NCBI GenBank assembly: GCA_017991555.1
Contig: JAGOQM010000012.1
Span: 1-64,000, forward strand
Direction: 5' to 3'
Length of the DNA: 64,000 nucleotides
Origin: Neisseriaceae bacterium
Lineage (GTDB): Bacteria; Pseudomonadota; Gammaproteobacteria; Burkholderiales; Neisseriaceae
Below, one piece after another: positions 36,219 to 45,653 of the stretch. A program made the translations under genes and the position numbers. The notes under the pieces are model-generated. The model worked only from the letters and a program-made list of their open reading frames with translations. It ran no database searches and was not told the origin of the DNA. Position 1 is the stretch's first letter. Every line of letters starts with the position of its first letter.

Positions 36219-38297
36219 CTAGGCCAGCCAGGTCAAAATCAAGTCAATCAACTTAATGCCGATAAAGGGCACCACCAAACCGCCTAGTCCATACAGCAAA
36301 ACGTTTTGACGCAATAGCTGGGTGGCGCTTAAAGCACGATAGCGCACGCCCTTCAGCGCCAAAGGAATCAACGCGATGATGATGAGGGCGTTAAAAATCA
36401 CCGCCGCCAAGATGGCCGATTCTGGGCTGTGCAGGCCCATCACGTTCAGCGCCGACAGCTGTGGATACAGCGGTGTAAACAACGCGGGAATGATGGCAAA
36501 ATACTTGGCCACGTCGTTGGCAATGGAAAACGTGGTTAAGGCACCGCGGGTCATCAACAGCTGCTTGCCGGTCTGGACCACCTCGATCAGCTTGGTCGGG
36601 TCGGAATCCATGTCGACCATATTGCCGGCCTCCTTCGCCGCCTGAGTGCCCGAGTTCATCGCCACGGCCACATCGGCCTGAGCCAAGGCGGGGGCATCGT
36701 TGGTGCCGTCGCCGGTCATCGCGACCAGCAGGCCTTGCTGTTGATACGCACGAATCATGTTGAGCTTGTTTTCGGGCGTGGCTTCGGCCAAATAGTCATC
36801 CACCCCTGCTTCGGACGCAATCGCCGCCGCGGTTAACGGGTTGTCGCCGGTAATCATCACGGTTTTAATGCCCATTTCTCGTAACTGGGCAAACCGAAGG
36901 CTCATGTTCGGCTTCACCACGTCTTTGAGGGCCAAGCAGCCAATCACCCGATCGCCCACTGCCACCACTAAAGGCGTGGCCCCCTGAGCGGCAATGGCAT
37001 CCACCTGTTTTTGCACCGCACTCGGAAAGCTGGCGCCCAGTGCTTCAACATAGTCTTTAATCGCCTGCGCCGCCCCCTTCCTAACCGCCAAAGCCTTGCC
37101 TTCGGCCTCGATGTCGACGCCACTCATCCGGGTTTGCGCCGTAAATGGCACCGCCCTCAACGCCGGCCACTGTCGCCGCAAGGCTTCTGGCGTCAACTCA
37201 GGCTGCTTGATTTGGGCCAGCGCCACGATGCTGCGCCCTTCTGGGGTGTCATCCGCCTGTGAAGCCAGCCACGCCTTTTCGGCAAAGTCGTCGGGGCGAA
37301 TGCCGGCAGCGGGATAAAAGGCGCTGGCCTGACGGTTGCCAAAGGTGATGGTGCCGGTTTTATCCAGCAGCAACACGTCAATATTGCCCGCCGTTTCCAC
37401 CGCCCGCCCTGATTTGGCCACCACGTTTTTGGCCATCATGCGGCTCATCCCCGCCACCCCAATGGCCGACAGCAGGCCGCCAATGGTCGTGGGAATCAAG
37501 CACACCAGCAGCGCGATCAGCGACACAATGGCTAGGGGCGCGGTTGCGTCGCCAACGCTGGCCGCAAACACCGAAAATGGCAGTAAGGTGGCCACCACCA
37601 TCAAGAAAATCGCGGTTAGGGTCACCAATACAATGGTTAAGGCCACTTCATTCGGGGTTTTCTGACGCTTGGCCCCTTCCACCATGCCAATCATTTTGTC
37701 GATGAACGATTCGCCCGGATTGGCATTGATGCGGATTTTCAACCAGTCCGACACCAAACGCGTGCCGCCGGTGACCGAGCAAAAGTCGCTGCCAGCCGCC
37801 CGAATCACCGGGGCCGATTCGCCGGTAATGGCCGACTCGTCCACCGAGGCCACGCCTTCAATCACCTCGCCGTCCATCGGCACTAGCTCACCAGCGCGCA
37901 CGTACACCACGTCGCCAAGCCGTAAATCACTCGAGGCCACCACGTTTTGCTGCTCTTGGCCCTTGACGACGCTGAGGCGACAGGCCGAAACCGTTTGTTT
38001 CAACGCCTTCAATGAAGCCGCCTGCGCCTTGCTTTTGCCTTCGGCATAGGCTTCTGCAAAATTGGCAAACAGCAGGGTAAACCATAGCCAGACGGTCAGC
38101 GCGACCACAAAGCCGGCGTTGGGCGCGCCCTGCCACAGCGCCTGTAGCGCAAAGCCAGTGCTGAGCAAACTGCCGACATACACCACGAACATGACTGGGT
38201 TACGCAGCTGCGCCCGTGGGGTGAGTTTCCACAATGACGCTTTGAGCAGGTCCGTTGCCGCCATCGCCGTTAAAGCGTCTGATTTTTGAGTTAACAT
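36219..38297 (-). CDS. kdpB: K+-transporting P-type ATPase subunit B
   Basis: A 692-residue P-type ATPase that drives K+ uptake. The phosphorylated aspartate is in [12 protein letters not shown], the actuator motif is [12 protein letters not shown], and the nucleotide and hinge motifs are [20 protein letters not shown]. Helices flank both ends. Length matches E. coli KdpB (682). A tandem ATG GCT ATG occurs at the start; the second, 38297, has AAAGG at a proper distance. Confidence 0.97.
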   Translation of the reverse strand: MLTQKSDALTAMAATDLLKASLWKLTPRAQLRNPVMFVVYVGSLLSTGFALQALWQGAPNAGFVVALTVWLWFTLLFANFAEAYAEGKSKAQAASLKALKQTVSACRLSVVKGQEQQNVVASSDLRLGDVVYVRAGELVPMDGEVIEGVASVDESAITGESAPVIRAAGSDFCSVTGGTRLVSDWLKIRINANPGESFIDKMIGMVEGAKRQKTPNEVALTIVLVTLTAIFLMVVATLLPFSVFAASVGDATAPLAIVSLIALLVCLIPTTIGGLLSAIGVAGMSRMMAKNVVAKSGRAVETAGNIDVLLLDKTGTITFGNRQASAFYPAAGIRPDDFAEKAWLASQADDTPEGRSIVALAQIKQPELTPEALRRQWPALRAVPFTAQTRMSGVDIEAEGKALAVRKGAAQAIKDYVEALGASFPSAVQKQVDAIAAQGATPLVVAVGDRVIGCLALKDVVKPNMSLRFAQLREMGIKTVMITGDNPLTAAAIASEAGVDDYLAEATPENKLNMIRAYQQQGLLVAMTGDGTNDAPALAQADVAVAMNSGTQAAKEAGNMVDMDSDPTKLIEVVQTGKQLLMTRGALTTFSIANDVAKYFAIIPALFTPLYPQLSALNVMGLHSPESAILAAVIFNALIIIALIPLALKGVRYRALSATQLLRQNVLLYGLGGLVVPFIGIKLIDLILTWLA

Positions 38298-38307
38298 AGC
38301 CATTCCT

Positions 38308-40014
38308 TTAATGCATTAATTGCAAATGTTCAATCACCGGGCCTAACACCAAGGCAGGCAAGTAGGTCAACGCCCCTACCAACACGATGACGCCGAGCAA
38401 TAGGCACACAAACAGCGGCCCGTGGGTGGGTAAGGCACCATCGGCGTGGGTGCGTTTTTTCTGTGCCAACCCACCGGCCACCGCCAATACCGCCACAATC
38501 ACCCCAAAGCGCCCGAAAAACATGGCCACCGCCAAAGCATAGTTATAAAACGGCGTGTTTGCGCCCAAGCCCGCAAACGCGCTGCCGTTATTGTTGGCGG
38601 CCGAGGTAAAGGCATACAGAATTTGGCTAAAGCCATGCGCGCCAGGGTTGCTGACGCCGGCTTGACCCACATCGGTCACGGCGGCAATGGCGGTGCCCAA
38701 CAACACCAAACAGGGCACGGTCAACAGCGCCACCGACACGGCCTTCATCTCCCGCGCCTCAATTTTCTTACCCAAATACTCGGGGCTACGGCCAATCATC
38801 AAACCGGCAATAAACACCGTCAAAATCACCAACAGCAACATGCCATACAGGCCAGAGCCCACCCCACCAAACACGATTTCACCGGTTTGCATCAGCACCA
38901 TCGGCACCAAACCGCTTAGCGGCATTAAAGCATCGTGCATATTGTTGACCGCGCCACAAGACGCGGCCGTGGTCACCGCCGTAAACAACGCCGAGGCCAC
39001 GATGCCAAAGCGGGTTTCCTTGCCTTCCATATTGCCGCCCGCCTGCAAACCGGCCTGCCAACGGCTGTCGATGGCCGAACCAAAGAGCGGATTGGCCTGT
39101 TGTTCAAAGTAAAAAATCACCATCACCAGCAGCACAAACAGCACCGTCATGGTGGCGTACAGCGCCAACCCTTGGCGGGCATCACCGACCATGCGCCCAA
39201 AGCAAAAGCACAAGGCCACAGGAATGAGCAAAATCAGGCTGATCTGCACAAAGTTGGTCAAGGCCGTTGGGTTGGCAAAGGGATGGGCCGAGTTGGCGTT
39301 AAAGAATCCGCCGCCGTTGGTGCCCAAGAGCTTAATCGCTTCTTGCGACGCATTGGGCCCCATCGGCAATACCTGCGCCATGCCGTCTAGACCCAAACTG
39401 GGCACGTAGTCGGCAAGGTTTTGAATCACGCCTTGGCTGACAAGAAACAGCGCCGCCACCAGGGCAATCGGCAATAGCACCCACACGCTGATGCGCACCA
39501 TGTCGACCCAGAAGTTACCCACGCCTTGGCCTTCGTGGCTGCTGAGGCCGCGAATGAGGGCAAACACCACTGCAATCCCGGTCGCGGCCGACAAAAAGTT
39601 TTGCACCGCCAGGCCCAGCATCTGGGTTAAGTAGCTCATGCTGGATTCACCGGCATAGCCCTGCCAGTTGGTGTTGGTGACAAAGCTGACGGCGGTGTTG
39701 ACGGCCGAATCAAAGCTGGGGCTGCCAAAGCCTTCCGGGTTAAGGCCCAGATGCCCTTGCAGCAGCTGCAAGGCCAGCAGGCACAATAGCCCCAAAAGGT
39801 TAAACCACAGCAGCGCAAGGGCGTAGCGCTGCCAGCTCATGTTGTCTGTCATGTCGACCCCCATCACGGCATAGGCCTTACCGGCCCAAGCGTGCCAGCG
39901 TCGCCACACCGGTTCAGGGCCCGCCACCTTGGCCAAATACAGGCCTAAGGGGTAACCCAAGAGCGTCAACACCGCCAGATAGGTGATTAATAATGCCCAA
40001 GCCTGAGTCATCAT
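38308..40014 (-). CDS. kdpA: K+-transporting ATPase subunit A (channel-like)
   Basis: A 568-residue potassium-channel-like subunit that binds K+ from the periplasm. The repeats typical of the SKT superfamily are visible, including [15 protein letters not shown] and [20 protein letters not shown], in which glycines form the selectivity filter. Length matches E. coli KdpA (557). The start at 40014 (ATGATG) follows GGAGG nine bases upstream, located inside the kdpF end. The longer frame to 40092 lies within kdpF and is a shadow. Confidence 0.97.
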   Translation of the reverse strand: MMTQAWALLITYLAVLTLLGYPLGLYLAKVAGPEPVWRRWHAWAGKAYAVMGVDMTDNMSWQRYALALLWFNLLGLLCLLALQLLQGHLGLNPEGFGSPSFDSAVNTAVSFVTNTNWQGYAGESSMSYLTQMLGLAVQNFLSAATGIAVVFALIRGLSSHEGQGVGNFWVDMVRISVWVLLPIALVAALFLVSQGVIQNLADYVPSLGLDGMAQVLPMGPNASQEAIKLLGTNGGGFFNANSAHPFANPTALTNFVQISLILLIPVALCFCFGRMVGDARQGLALYATMTVLFVLLVMVIFYFEQQANPLFGSAIDSRWQAGLQAGGNMEGKETRFGIVASALFTAVTTAASCGAVNNMHDALMPLSGLVPMVLMQTGEIVFGGVGSGLYGMLLLVILTVFIAGLMIGRSPEYLGKKIEAREMKAVSVALLTVPCLVLLGTAIAAVTDVGQAGVSNPGAHGFSQILYAFTSAANNNGSAFAGLGANTPFYNYALAVAMFFGRFGVIVAVLAVAGGLAQKKRTHADGALPTHGPLFVCLLLGVIVLVGALTYLPALVLGPVIEHLQLMH

Positions 40015-40015
40015 T

Positions 40016-40105
40016 TTAAAATGCCTCCGCGTTGAATAAGGCGTACAGCAGGTACGCCAACAGGGCCACGACGCCAAACGCGAGGCATGCATAGAGGATG
40101 GTCAT
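40016..40105 (-). CDS. kdpF: Kdp complex small subunit KdpF
   Basis: A 29-residue single-helix membrane peptide, too short for ordinary gene calling. ATG at 40105 gives TILYACLAFGVVALLAYLLY then a short tail, with one hydrophobic helix and the length and position of E. coli KdpF (29 residues). It ends one base before the first kdpA ATG, so the two are coupled. KdpF stabilises the KdpABC complex. Confidence 0.85.
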   Translation of the reverse strand: MTILYACLAFGVVALLAYLLYALFNAEAF

Positions 40106-40186
40106 GAGTCTTTCCTAGAAATGATGTAGACAAGCTTCATCATAGGAAAAGCCGCATTAAAATGACGTAAAGACTGGGGGCTGGGG

Positions 40187-40205
40187 TGTAAAAATAGTGT
40201 AAAAA
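40187..40205 (-). promoter_or_regulatory. Predicted KdpE-binding site of the kdp promoter
   Basis: On the minus strand TTTTTACACTATTTTTACA lies 82-100 bases upstream of kdpF. It has the T-rich TTTxTAxAC...TTTTTACA form of the known E. coli KdpE operator. A TTTAAT-like -10 lies downstream near 40160. The match to the known site is from memory of the motif form; the operon context makes it convincing. Confidence 0.7.
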
Positions 40206-40285
40206 TGAGGCGCATGGCCTGAGTTAAAAGCCATTGCATTGAAGGCTGACCCTTTAAAGATCAGCTGTGGCTGTTGATCGCAAAG

Positions 40286-40805
40286 CATGGTTTTTTGTGT
40301 TATGTAAAACGTATTTCACTGGTGCCGATCCTCTGACGGCGTCTCCTTTAGGTGAAGTACTGTCCCGTAGAGCCGCCGAAGTAGGTTCTATTGAGCCAGA
40401 TGAAGCAGGCAAAAAGCTTGTGGCGATCGACCACGCTTTAATAGGAGATCGAGCACTATTCTGGTGTGCCTGCGCTGGCTCAATAGGTTCTGCTGAGGGC
40501 AGTCACGAAGTGACCGGGGATCAGGGTGGCGTTTTCTTTGCTTCGTTTCTTTTGGCCATTCAAAAGAAATGACGGCGCCCTCGGCGAAACAAAACACTCA
40601 AATTTAAGCAATGCCTATCTAAAGAGAGCACTGCAAAACCACTCATGCTTCGGCCATGCCGCTATTGATCCGTCGTTGGGTTTCGCCCTGTAGGGCGACA
40701 GACTTTCTTTTGCGTGGCCAAAAGAAAGTATGCAAAGAAAAGACCACCCGACAATCCGCCCTAGCGGGTGCCCTCGCTGGAACCCATCGGGCCGGCGCTA
40801 GCAAG
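40286..40805 (+). repeat. Dispersed modular element, copy III (B, inner module, truncated right half)
   Basis: Half B (40286 to about 40575) starts at the outer CATGG end and matches 55998-56260 closely, apart from an extra attctggtg block near 40460. The inner module (about 40575-40720) follows, then an A-like right half that shares accaccc...ccgc...gcgggtgccctcg with copy IV but stops near 40805, where MFS-like coding sequence begins. The outer CCATGG right end is missing, so this copy is truncated or was joined by deletion. Confidence 0.78.
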
Positions 40806-41186
40806 AGTGCTCTCACGGTGGCGACGGTGGCCACGGCGGTGTTTGCGTTTAGTCTGATCTGGCTCTGGCTGCCGCTGCCCAGCCCAGTTCGAGCCTATGG
40901 TTTTATGCTGCTGTTTATGGGCGCCACCTATGGCCGCATGGTCGCCGCCACCGTTCTGGCCGCCGCCATCCCCAGCGCTGCCCACCGCGGTGGCTTTAGC
41001 GTGTTGCAAACCGCTTTGGGCCATCTGTCGGCCAGTGCAGCCTTTGCCCTACCGGCCTGGTGGCTGATGCATCAAGACCTAAACCCCGACGCCCTCAAAC
41101 CACTGTTTTGGTTCGTCGGGGGCAGCGCCTGGTTGTTGTGCCCCTATTTACAGCGGCTTAGCCGCCTTACAAGACAAAAGCCCTAG
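40806..41186 (+). pseudogene. C-terminal remnant of an MFS (DHA1-type) transporter
   Basis: From about 40806 the frame encodes some 125 residues with four hydrophobic helices and the MFS C-terminal signature GGFSVLQTALGHLSASAA, which in drug/H+ antiporters follows the loop between helices 10 and 11. The first two thirds of the transporter are absent. The open frame upstream of this (from 40656) is repeat-derived. The most economical explanation is that a deletion associated with element copy III removed the 5' part. Confidence 0.65.
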
Positions 41187-41200
41187 ACGACTAGGGCTTT
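41177..41200. terminator. Hairpin shared by MFS remnant and efeB
   Basis: A perfect 10-bp stem (AAAGCCCTAG with CTAGGGCTTT) and a 4-base loop overlaps the MFS stop codon. On the minus strand it continues into TTTTGTCTTG, so it can serve as the efe operon terminator. Confidence 0.65.
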
Positions 41201-41222
41201 GAAGATGAATGCTGATGATGTT

Positions 41223-42503
41223 TTAAGCCGCCTCGAACAACGCCTGGCCTAAGTAACGGTCATCGGTGATGCCTGGCAGGGCAAAATAATAGCCGCCGCC
41301 AAACGGCTTGATGTACTCCTCTAAGGGTTCACCGTCTAAGCGCTTTTGGGTGCTGACAAAGCCGGCGTTTAGGTCCTGTTGGAAACACACAAAAATCAGG
41401 CCCATGTCGAGCTGGCTAGACTTGGTTAAGCCTAAAGAATAGCTATAGCTACGGCGGCGTAGCTTGGCTGTGTAGCGATGCGGATCGCGCGGTTCGGCTC
41501 GACGCATGTGGGAATCGTAAGGCGTCACCTTACCTTCTGGGTCCTGATCAAAGGCTGGGTCATCAAATTCGGCCTTTTGCCCTAGGGCTGCACCGCTGGC
41601 CTTTTGCCGACCAAAATCAATTTCTTGTTCGCCCAAAGGGGTTCGATCCCAAAATTCAAGAAAAAAGCGAATCAGGCGCACCACGTGATAGCTGCCGCCT
41701 ACGGCCCAAGCCGGCTCGCCCGAATTCTGATTCACCCACACCAGCTCGTCCATGAGCTTGTTGTCGGTGCCGGGCGCATTACCGGTGCCATCTTTAAACC
41801 CAAACAGGTTAATCGGCGTGTGGCCGTTGCGCACGTCGCGCGCTGGCAAAAAGCCATCCATTTTCCACTGGGCCACTAGGCGGCCCGAAAAGGTTTTGAC
41901 GAGGTCGCGCACGGCATAAATCACCGTTTCACGGCTGTTGGCGCACAGCTGCAACAGTAAATCGCCATCGCACCAGCTGGCATCTAAAGCGTCGTTGGGA
42001 AAAGACGGCATCTCAATCAGCTGCTTGGGCCTGTGAGCGGCAAGGCCATAGCGCTCGTCAAAAAAAGACGCCCCCACAGAAGCAGTGATGCTGAGGCCAT
42101 CTGGGTGAATGTACTCGCCCAAAATACCAGATTCTGGCGGTGGATAACGGCCATCACGCGTAGGGGCTTCACCCCCTTGGGTTAAAAAAGCAATCCTGTC
42201 GCTCAGTTTATGAAACAGCTCGGCCACGGCGGCCTTGCCTTTGGCCACCACGGTAAAGGCGATGAAAATCGCTTCTTGCTGTTCTGGGTCAACAATGCCG
42301 GACTGATGCTCGCCTTTAAAGGGCAGGCTGCCTACCGTTGGGTCTGCGGCCGAGGCTGGCTTGGCGTCATTCTGCCTATTGAACCAGCCATAGCCCCCGA
42401 CCGCCCCCACCACCAAGCCGCCACCGGCCAGCCCTAGCCCTTTTAAGGCCTGACGGCGAGAGGGGTTGGCCAATTCGGTCGACGCTTTTTTTTGCTCTGA
42501 CAT
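41223..42503 (-). CDS. efeB: EfeB deferrochelatase / Dyp-type heme peroxidase
   Basis: A 426-residue Tat-exported heme enzyme. The N-terminus has the twin-arginine motif PSRRQALKG followed by a hydrophobic glycine-rich region. The dye-decolourising peroxidase signature is NLFGFKDGTGN (GxxDG) near residue 235, and a proximal His occurs in the C-terminal half. In E. coli, EfeB works with EfeO and EfeU to take up ferrous iron or release iron from heme. It lies eleven bases after the upstream EfeO-like gene. Confidence 0.95.
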   Translation of the reverse strand: MSEQKKASTELANPSRRQALKGLGLAGGGLVVGAVGGYGWFNRQNDAKPASAADPTVGSLPFKGEHQSGIVDPEQQEAIFIAFTVVAKGKAAVAELFHKLSDRIAFLTQGGEAPTRDGRYPPPESGILGEYIHPDGLSITASVGASFFDERYGLAAHRPKQLIEMPSFPNDALDASWCDGDLLLQLCANSRETVIYAVRDLVKTFSGRLVAQWKMDGFLPARDVRNGHTPINLFGFKDGTGNAPGTDNKLMDELVWVNQNSGEPAWAVGGSYHVVRLIRFFLEFWDRTPLGEQEIDFGRQKASGAALGQKAEFDDPAFDQDPEGKVTPYDSHMRRAEPRDPHRYTAKLRRRSYSYSLGLTKSSQLDMGLIFVCFQQDLNAGFVSTQKRLDGEPLEEYIKPFGGGYYFALPGITDDRYLGQALFEAA

Positions 42504-42514
42504 CTTCGCTTCCT

Positions 42515-43648
42515 TTAATTCAAACCCAAAGCTTCTGGCAGCTGGGCCAAGCGTGCTTCTTGTTCGGTTAACTGCTGTTTCAGCATGGCTTGATCAGCCG
42601 CACTCAACGGCGCTGGTGCGGCATACGGCTGCAACAGCGTCAACGTGTCTTCATACGCCGTTTTAAATGCCTGCGCCAACTCTGGATGCGCCTTGGCCAG
42701 CATCGGCGCCACCAGACGATAAATGCGGTATGAGCCGGCCACGTTGGCCTGTATCCCCGCCACATCGGTTTTGGCATAGCGGCTTTTCTGGCCCGTTAGC
42801 TTGTGCTCGGCTTCGCGCAATAGCGCGGCCGCATATTGAATCATTTGATCGGCCGGCACCGACAGCGCCGCCACTTCTTGTTGCAAGGCCTCAACGTTGG
42901 TCACCAACTGCGCCGCCACCGGCGCTAAGCCCACCGTGCTTTGGTCGCTAAAGAGGCCTTTTTCGAGCTTGTGTAAGCCGCTGAATTTAGGGTCTTCAGC
43001 CTTGTTGGCAAACAGGCTCTCATCGGCGGCAATCGCCATGTCTAAGGTTGAAAACTGCTTCACGACCGGTGCCACAGTGTCGTAATGCGCTAAGGTCGGC
43101 GCATACAGGGCCTGAGCGGCTTTGACATCGTTGGCATTAATCGCATCGGCCAAGGCTTTGGCGCCTTGCAACAGCGCCCCCACTTGGGTGCTGACGTACA
43201 CTTTGTATTCAGCCACCGCGCCGACGAGCTCTACCGGCGTTGGCTTACGGGTTTGTTCACCGCCCGGAGCCGCTTCAACGATCAGCTTGCCACGGGGATT
43301 AGACAATAGGCCGCAGGCCATTTCATAGGTGTCCGGATCCAAGGTGGTGGTTAATTTTTGGGTGAATCCTGGGGGAATGTTCTCCCGCTCATCAATGATG
43401 CGCACGCCTTTTAAGATTTCCCACTCAACCGCTCGGTTGCTTTGGTTATTGATTAAAAAGCGCGTTTTACCCGATTTAATGGTTAACACCATAGGGTCGC
43501 ACTCATGCGCCAAGATGGTGATTTTGACCTCTTGAACGTCTTCGCTGGCGTCCCCCTTGTCTTGGCCACCACAGGCGGCCACCATCAACAACGGCGCCAG
43601 CAGCGCGCCGCGCCACCCAACAGAATCCCATAACGCAGCACTCATCAT
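42515..43648 (-). CDS. efeO: EfeO iron-uptake protein (cupredoxin plus M75 domain)
   Basis: A 377-residue exported lipoprotein-like protein. A signal peptide ends at AACGG (lipobox VAAC). The N-terminal cupredoxin domain has CDPMVLTIKSGKTRF and DTYEMACGLLSNPRGKL, with Cys ligands as in E. coli EfeO. The C-terminal M75 domain carries the HxxE motif (LHKLEKGL) and LREAEHKLTGQKSRYAKTD. The role is to bind Fe2+ or Cu in the periplasm and pass it to EfeU. It is the second EfeO-type gene of the operon. Confidence 0.93.
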   Translation of the reverse strand: MMSAALWDSVGWRGALLAPLLMVAACGGQDKGDASEDVQEVKITILAHECDPMVLTIKSGKTRFLINNQSNRAVEWEILKGVRIIDERENIPPGFTQKLTTTLDPDTYEMACGLLSNPRGKLIVEAAPGGEQTRKPTPVELVGAVAEYKVYVSTQVGALLQGAKALADAINANDVKAAQALYAPTLAHYDTVAPVVKQFSTLDMAIAADESLFANKAEDPKFSGLHKLEKGLFSDQSTVGLAPVAAQLVTNVEALQQEVAALSVPADQMIQYAAALLREAEHKLTGQKSRYAKTDVAGIQANVAGSYRIYRLVAPMLAKAHPELAQAFKTAYEDTLTLLQPYAAPAPLSAADQAMLKQQLTEQEARLAQLPEALGLN

Positions 43649-43701
43649 TCATTCCTATCTCAGGTCAAAATCATCGTTTTAAAAGCGGCTCAAGCCAAAA
43701 C

Positions 43702-44601
43702 TTAGTTATCCAAGCCCAAGGTGCCGCGTAAGGTGGCCAACTCTTCGGCCAAGGCAGCAATTTGTGACTTCATCAACGCCTTATCTTGCTCGGTCACGGC
43801 CTCATACGATTGGAAGCCCGCGCCATCGGTGGTGCGGTACTGATTCAACGTGGTTTCGGCTTCGGCAAAGCCGGTTTCTAACTTAGTAAACAGTTCTGGA
43901 TTGGCTTTTTGAATCAGCGGTTTCAATAAGGCCACAATCTTCATTGAGCCTTCTAAGTTGCCGCTAAAATCCCATAGGTCGGTACGACTGTAGCGGTCTT
44001 CTTCACCGGTGATTTTGGTCATGGCGATTTCTTCCATCAGGTCAGCCGCGCCCTGAACCATTTTCACCACCGGAATTTGTTCTTCCTGCAAGCGGCTCTG
44101 TAGTTCTAAAACATTGCTCATCAAGCCATCAGCATAACCTTCGGCGCCTTCGGTGGTATGGCCTTCAAACAAGATCTTCTCTAAACGATGGAACCCCACA
44201 AACTCAGGGTCTTCGGCACCCAGTTTGAAATCGTCTTCACGCGCGTCAATGATGGGGTCTAGGTCGCCAAACATTTCGGCGGCGGGCTCAATGCGTTCGT
44301 AATGCAGGCGGGCAGGCGCATAAAGCGCTTGGGCTTCCTCTAGGTTGCCCGCCTTAATGGCGTCGGTGAAGGCCTTGGTTTTCAGCACAAATTCATCCAC
44401 CTCAGCCAACACATACAATTTATATTGGCTCACCGGCTCAACAAAATCTTCAGCGCTGGGGGTGGCTTGTTCCGCCGTCGTGGCGTCGGTGCTGGCCACT
44501 GTGGCCTCTTCGGTCTTTTCACTTTGGCCGCATGCAGATAAGGCAAACACGCTGGCAATGGCGCCAGCCAAAACGGCTTTACGTACGGATCGTTTCAACA
44601 T
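43702..44601 (-). CDS. efeM: EfeM-like imelysin/M75 lipoprotein (EfeO without cupredoxin)
   Basis: A 299-residue lipoprotein (lipobox LSAC near residue 24). It has an M75 domain only: FHRLEKILFEG gives the HxxE motif, and MTKITGEEDRYSRTDLWDFSGNLEGS is the usual C-terminal block. It lacks the cupredoxin found in the next gene. In several bacteria a two-protein EfeM/EfeO pair replaces the single EfeO. Its position between efeU and efeO fits an operon with both proteins. Confidence 0.88.
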   Translation of the reverse strand: MLKRSVRKAVLAGAIASVFALSACGQSEKTEEATVASTDATTAEQATPSAEDFVEPVSQYKLYVLAEVDEFVLKTKAFTDAIKAGNLEEAQALYAPARLHYERIEPAAEMFGDLDPIIDAREDDFKLGAEDPEFVGFHRLEKILFEGHTTEGAEGYADGLMSNVLELQSRLQEEQIPVVKMVQGAADLMEEIAMTKITGEEDRYSRTDLWDFSGNLEGSMKIVALLKPLIQKANPELFTKLETGFAEAETTLNQYRTTDGAGFQSYEAVTEQDKALMKSQIAALAEELATLRGTLGLDN

Positions 44602-44618
44602 TTCTAAACTCCTGTGTA

Positions 44619-45443
44619 TTAAACAGCCTGCTTGTTAGCGGGCCAAAAGAAAAAAACCAAAGCGGGGATTAAATAAGCAAAGTAGACCACCAGCTCACCC
44701 ACCGTCGGGTGGTCGTTGTAGCCAAACAGGCCCATCAATACCGAACCCAACACCGTGTGGGTCGACATGAAGCCGTCAGACGCATCAAACACGATGGTTT
44801 GTAGCCCATTCCAGACGCCGGCCTCATGAAACGACTTCAAGGCACTGGCCAACAGGCCAGCGGCCACAAACAGAATCAACAGGCCGGTGTATTTAAAGAA
44901 ACGACGCAGGTCCAAGCGGACGCTGCCTTTATAAATGGCCACGCCCAATAAGATGGCCACAGCCACGCCTAAAATCGCGCCCATTAAGGCCGCCCCATGG
45001 CGACCATCCTGTTCGAAAAAGCTGAATAAAAAGAAGAGGGATTCCAGGCCTTCACGCGCCAGCGCAAAAAAGGCCATGCCAACCAGCATTAAGCCCTGCC
45101 CTTTACTTTGGTTCAGGGCGCTGTCGATGCTGGCAGACAGCGCGTTTTTTAATGAGCGTGCAGCCTGACGCATCCAGAAGATCATGTAGGTCAACACCCC
45201 CACGGCCACCAGCGCCACGACGCCTTCAAACAGCTCTTGGCTGCGCTGCGGCATTTCGCCCACGGTGACAAACAGCCACACGCCCGCCCCGATGCACAGG
45301 GCAACGGCAACCGCCACGCCCAGCCACACATACCTCATCCACTGTTGATTGCCGGTGCGGGTTAAGTAGCTGGCGATGATGCTGATGATGAGCGAGGCCT
45401 CTAAACCTTCACGCAGCATGATCAAAAAGGTGGCTAAAAACAT
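44619..45443 (-). CDS. efeU: EfeU/FTR1-type iron permease
   Basis: A 274-residue inner-membrane permease with seven predicted helices. It has both REGLE motifs of the OFeT family, REGLEASLI in helix 1 and REGLESLFFL in helix 4, whose glutamates bind iron. Length agrees with E. coli EfeU (276). It is the first gene of the minus-strand operon efeU-efeM-efeO-efeB, and a Fur box lies directly upstream, 24-42 bases from its start. Confidence 0.96.
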   Translation of the reverse strand: MFLATFLIMLREGLEASLIISIIASYLTRTGNQQWMRYVWLGVAVAVALCIGAGVWLFVTVGEMPQRSQELFEGVVALVAVGVLTYMIFWMRQAARSLKNALSASIDSALNQSKGQGLMLVGMAFFALAREGLESLFFLFSFFEQDGRHGAALMGAILGVAVAILLGVAIYKGSVRLDLRRFFKYTGLLILFVAAGLLASALKSFHEAGVWNGLQTIVFDASDGFMSTHTVLGSVLMGLFGYNDHPTVGELVVYFAYLIPALVFFFWPANKQAV

Positions 45444-45466
45444 GATGGCGACTCACACACATAAAA

Positions 45467-45485
45467 TTTAATGATAATGATTACC
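45467..45485. promoter_or_regulatory. Fur box upstream of the efe operon
   Basis: TTTAATGATAATGATTACC matches the 19-base Fur consensus GATAATGATAATCATTATC at 14-15 positions. It lies 24-42 bases upstream of the efeU start, where binding would cover the promoter. It implies repression by iron. Confidence 0.8.
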
Positions 45486-45606
45486 AATAAGCTTCGCAAT
45501 CACTTTTAAATATTTTTTTGATGTTCATCAGCCATCTATCAATAAAGGGCCAACAAACATGGTCACCAAATCCAGCCCGACCGCCGACAAAGCTGACGCT
45601 GAACGC

Positions 45607-45634
45607 AAAAAAAAGCCGCTGCACACGCAGCGGC
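45607..45634 (-). terminator. Terminator of ghrA
   Basis: On the minus strand a perfect 8-bp stem (GCCGCTGC with GCAGCGGC) and a 4-base loop is followed by eight T residues. It lies about 20 bases past the ghrA stop codon. Confidence 0.9.
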
Positions 45635-45653
45635 CCCTCAGTCCTAATTTAGC

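Noticed and set aside
40016..40092. N-terminal extension of kdpA to 40092
   Set aside because: The extra residues lie inside kdpF in a different frame; kdpA has its own ATGATG start with GGAGG upstream.
40267..40572. 101-residue open frame within half B, with similar frames in the copies at 14753-15061 and 56009-56191
   Set aside because: The frame is similar in two copies, but copy IV has an internal deletion that destroys it. Differences between copies do not favour synonymous sites. It is best seen as repeat sequence, not a gene.
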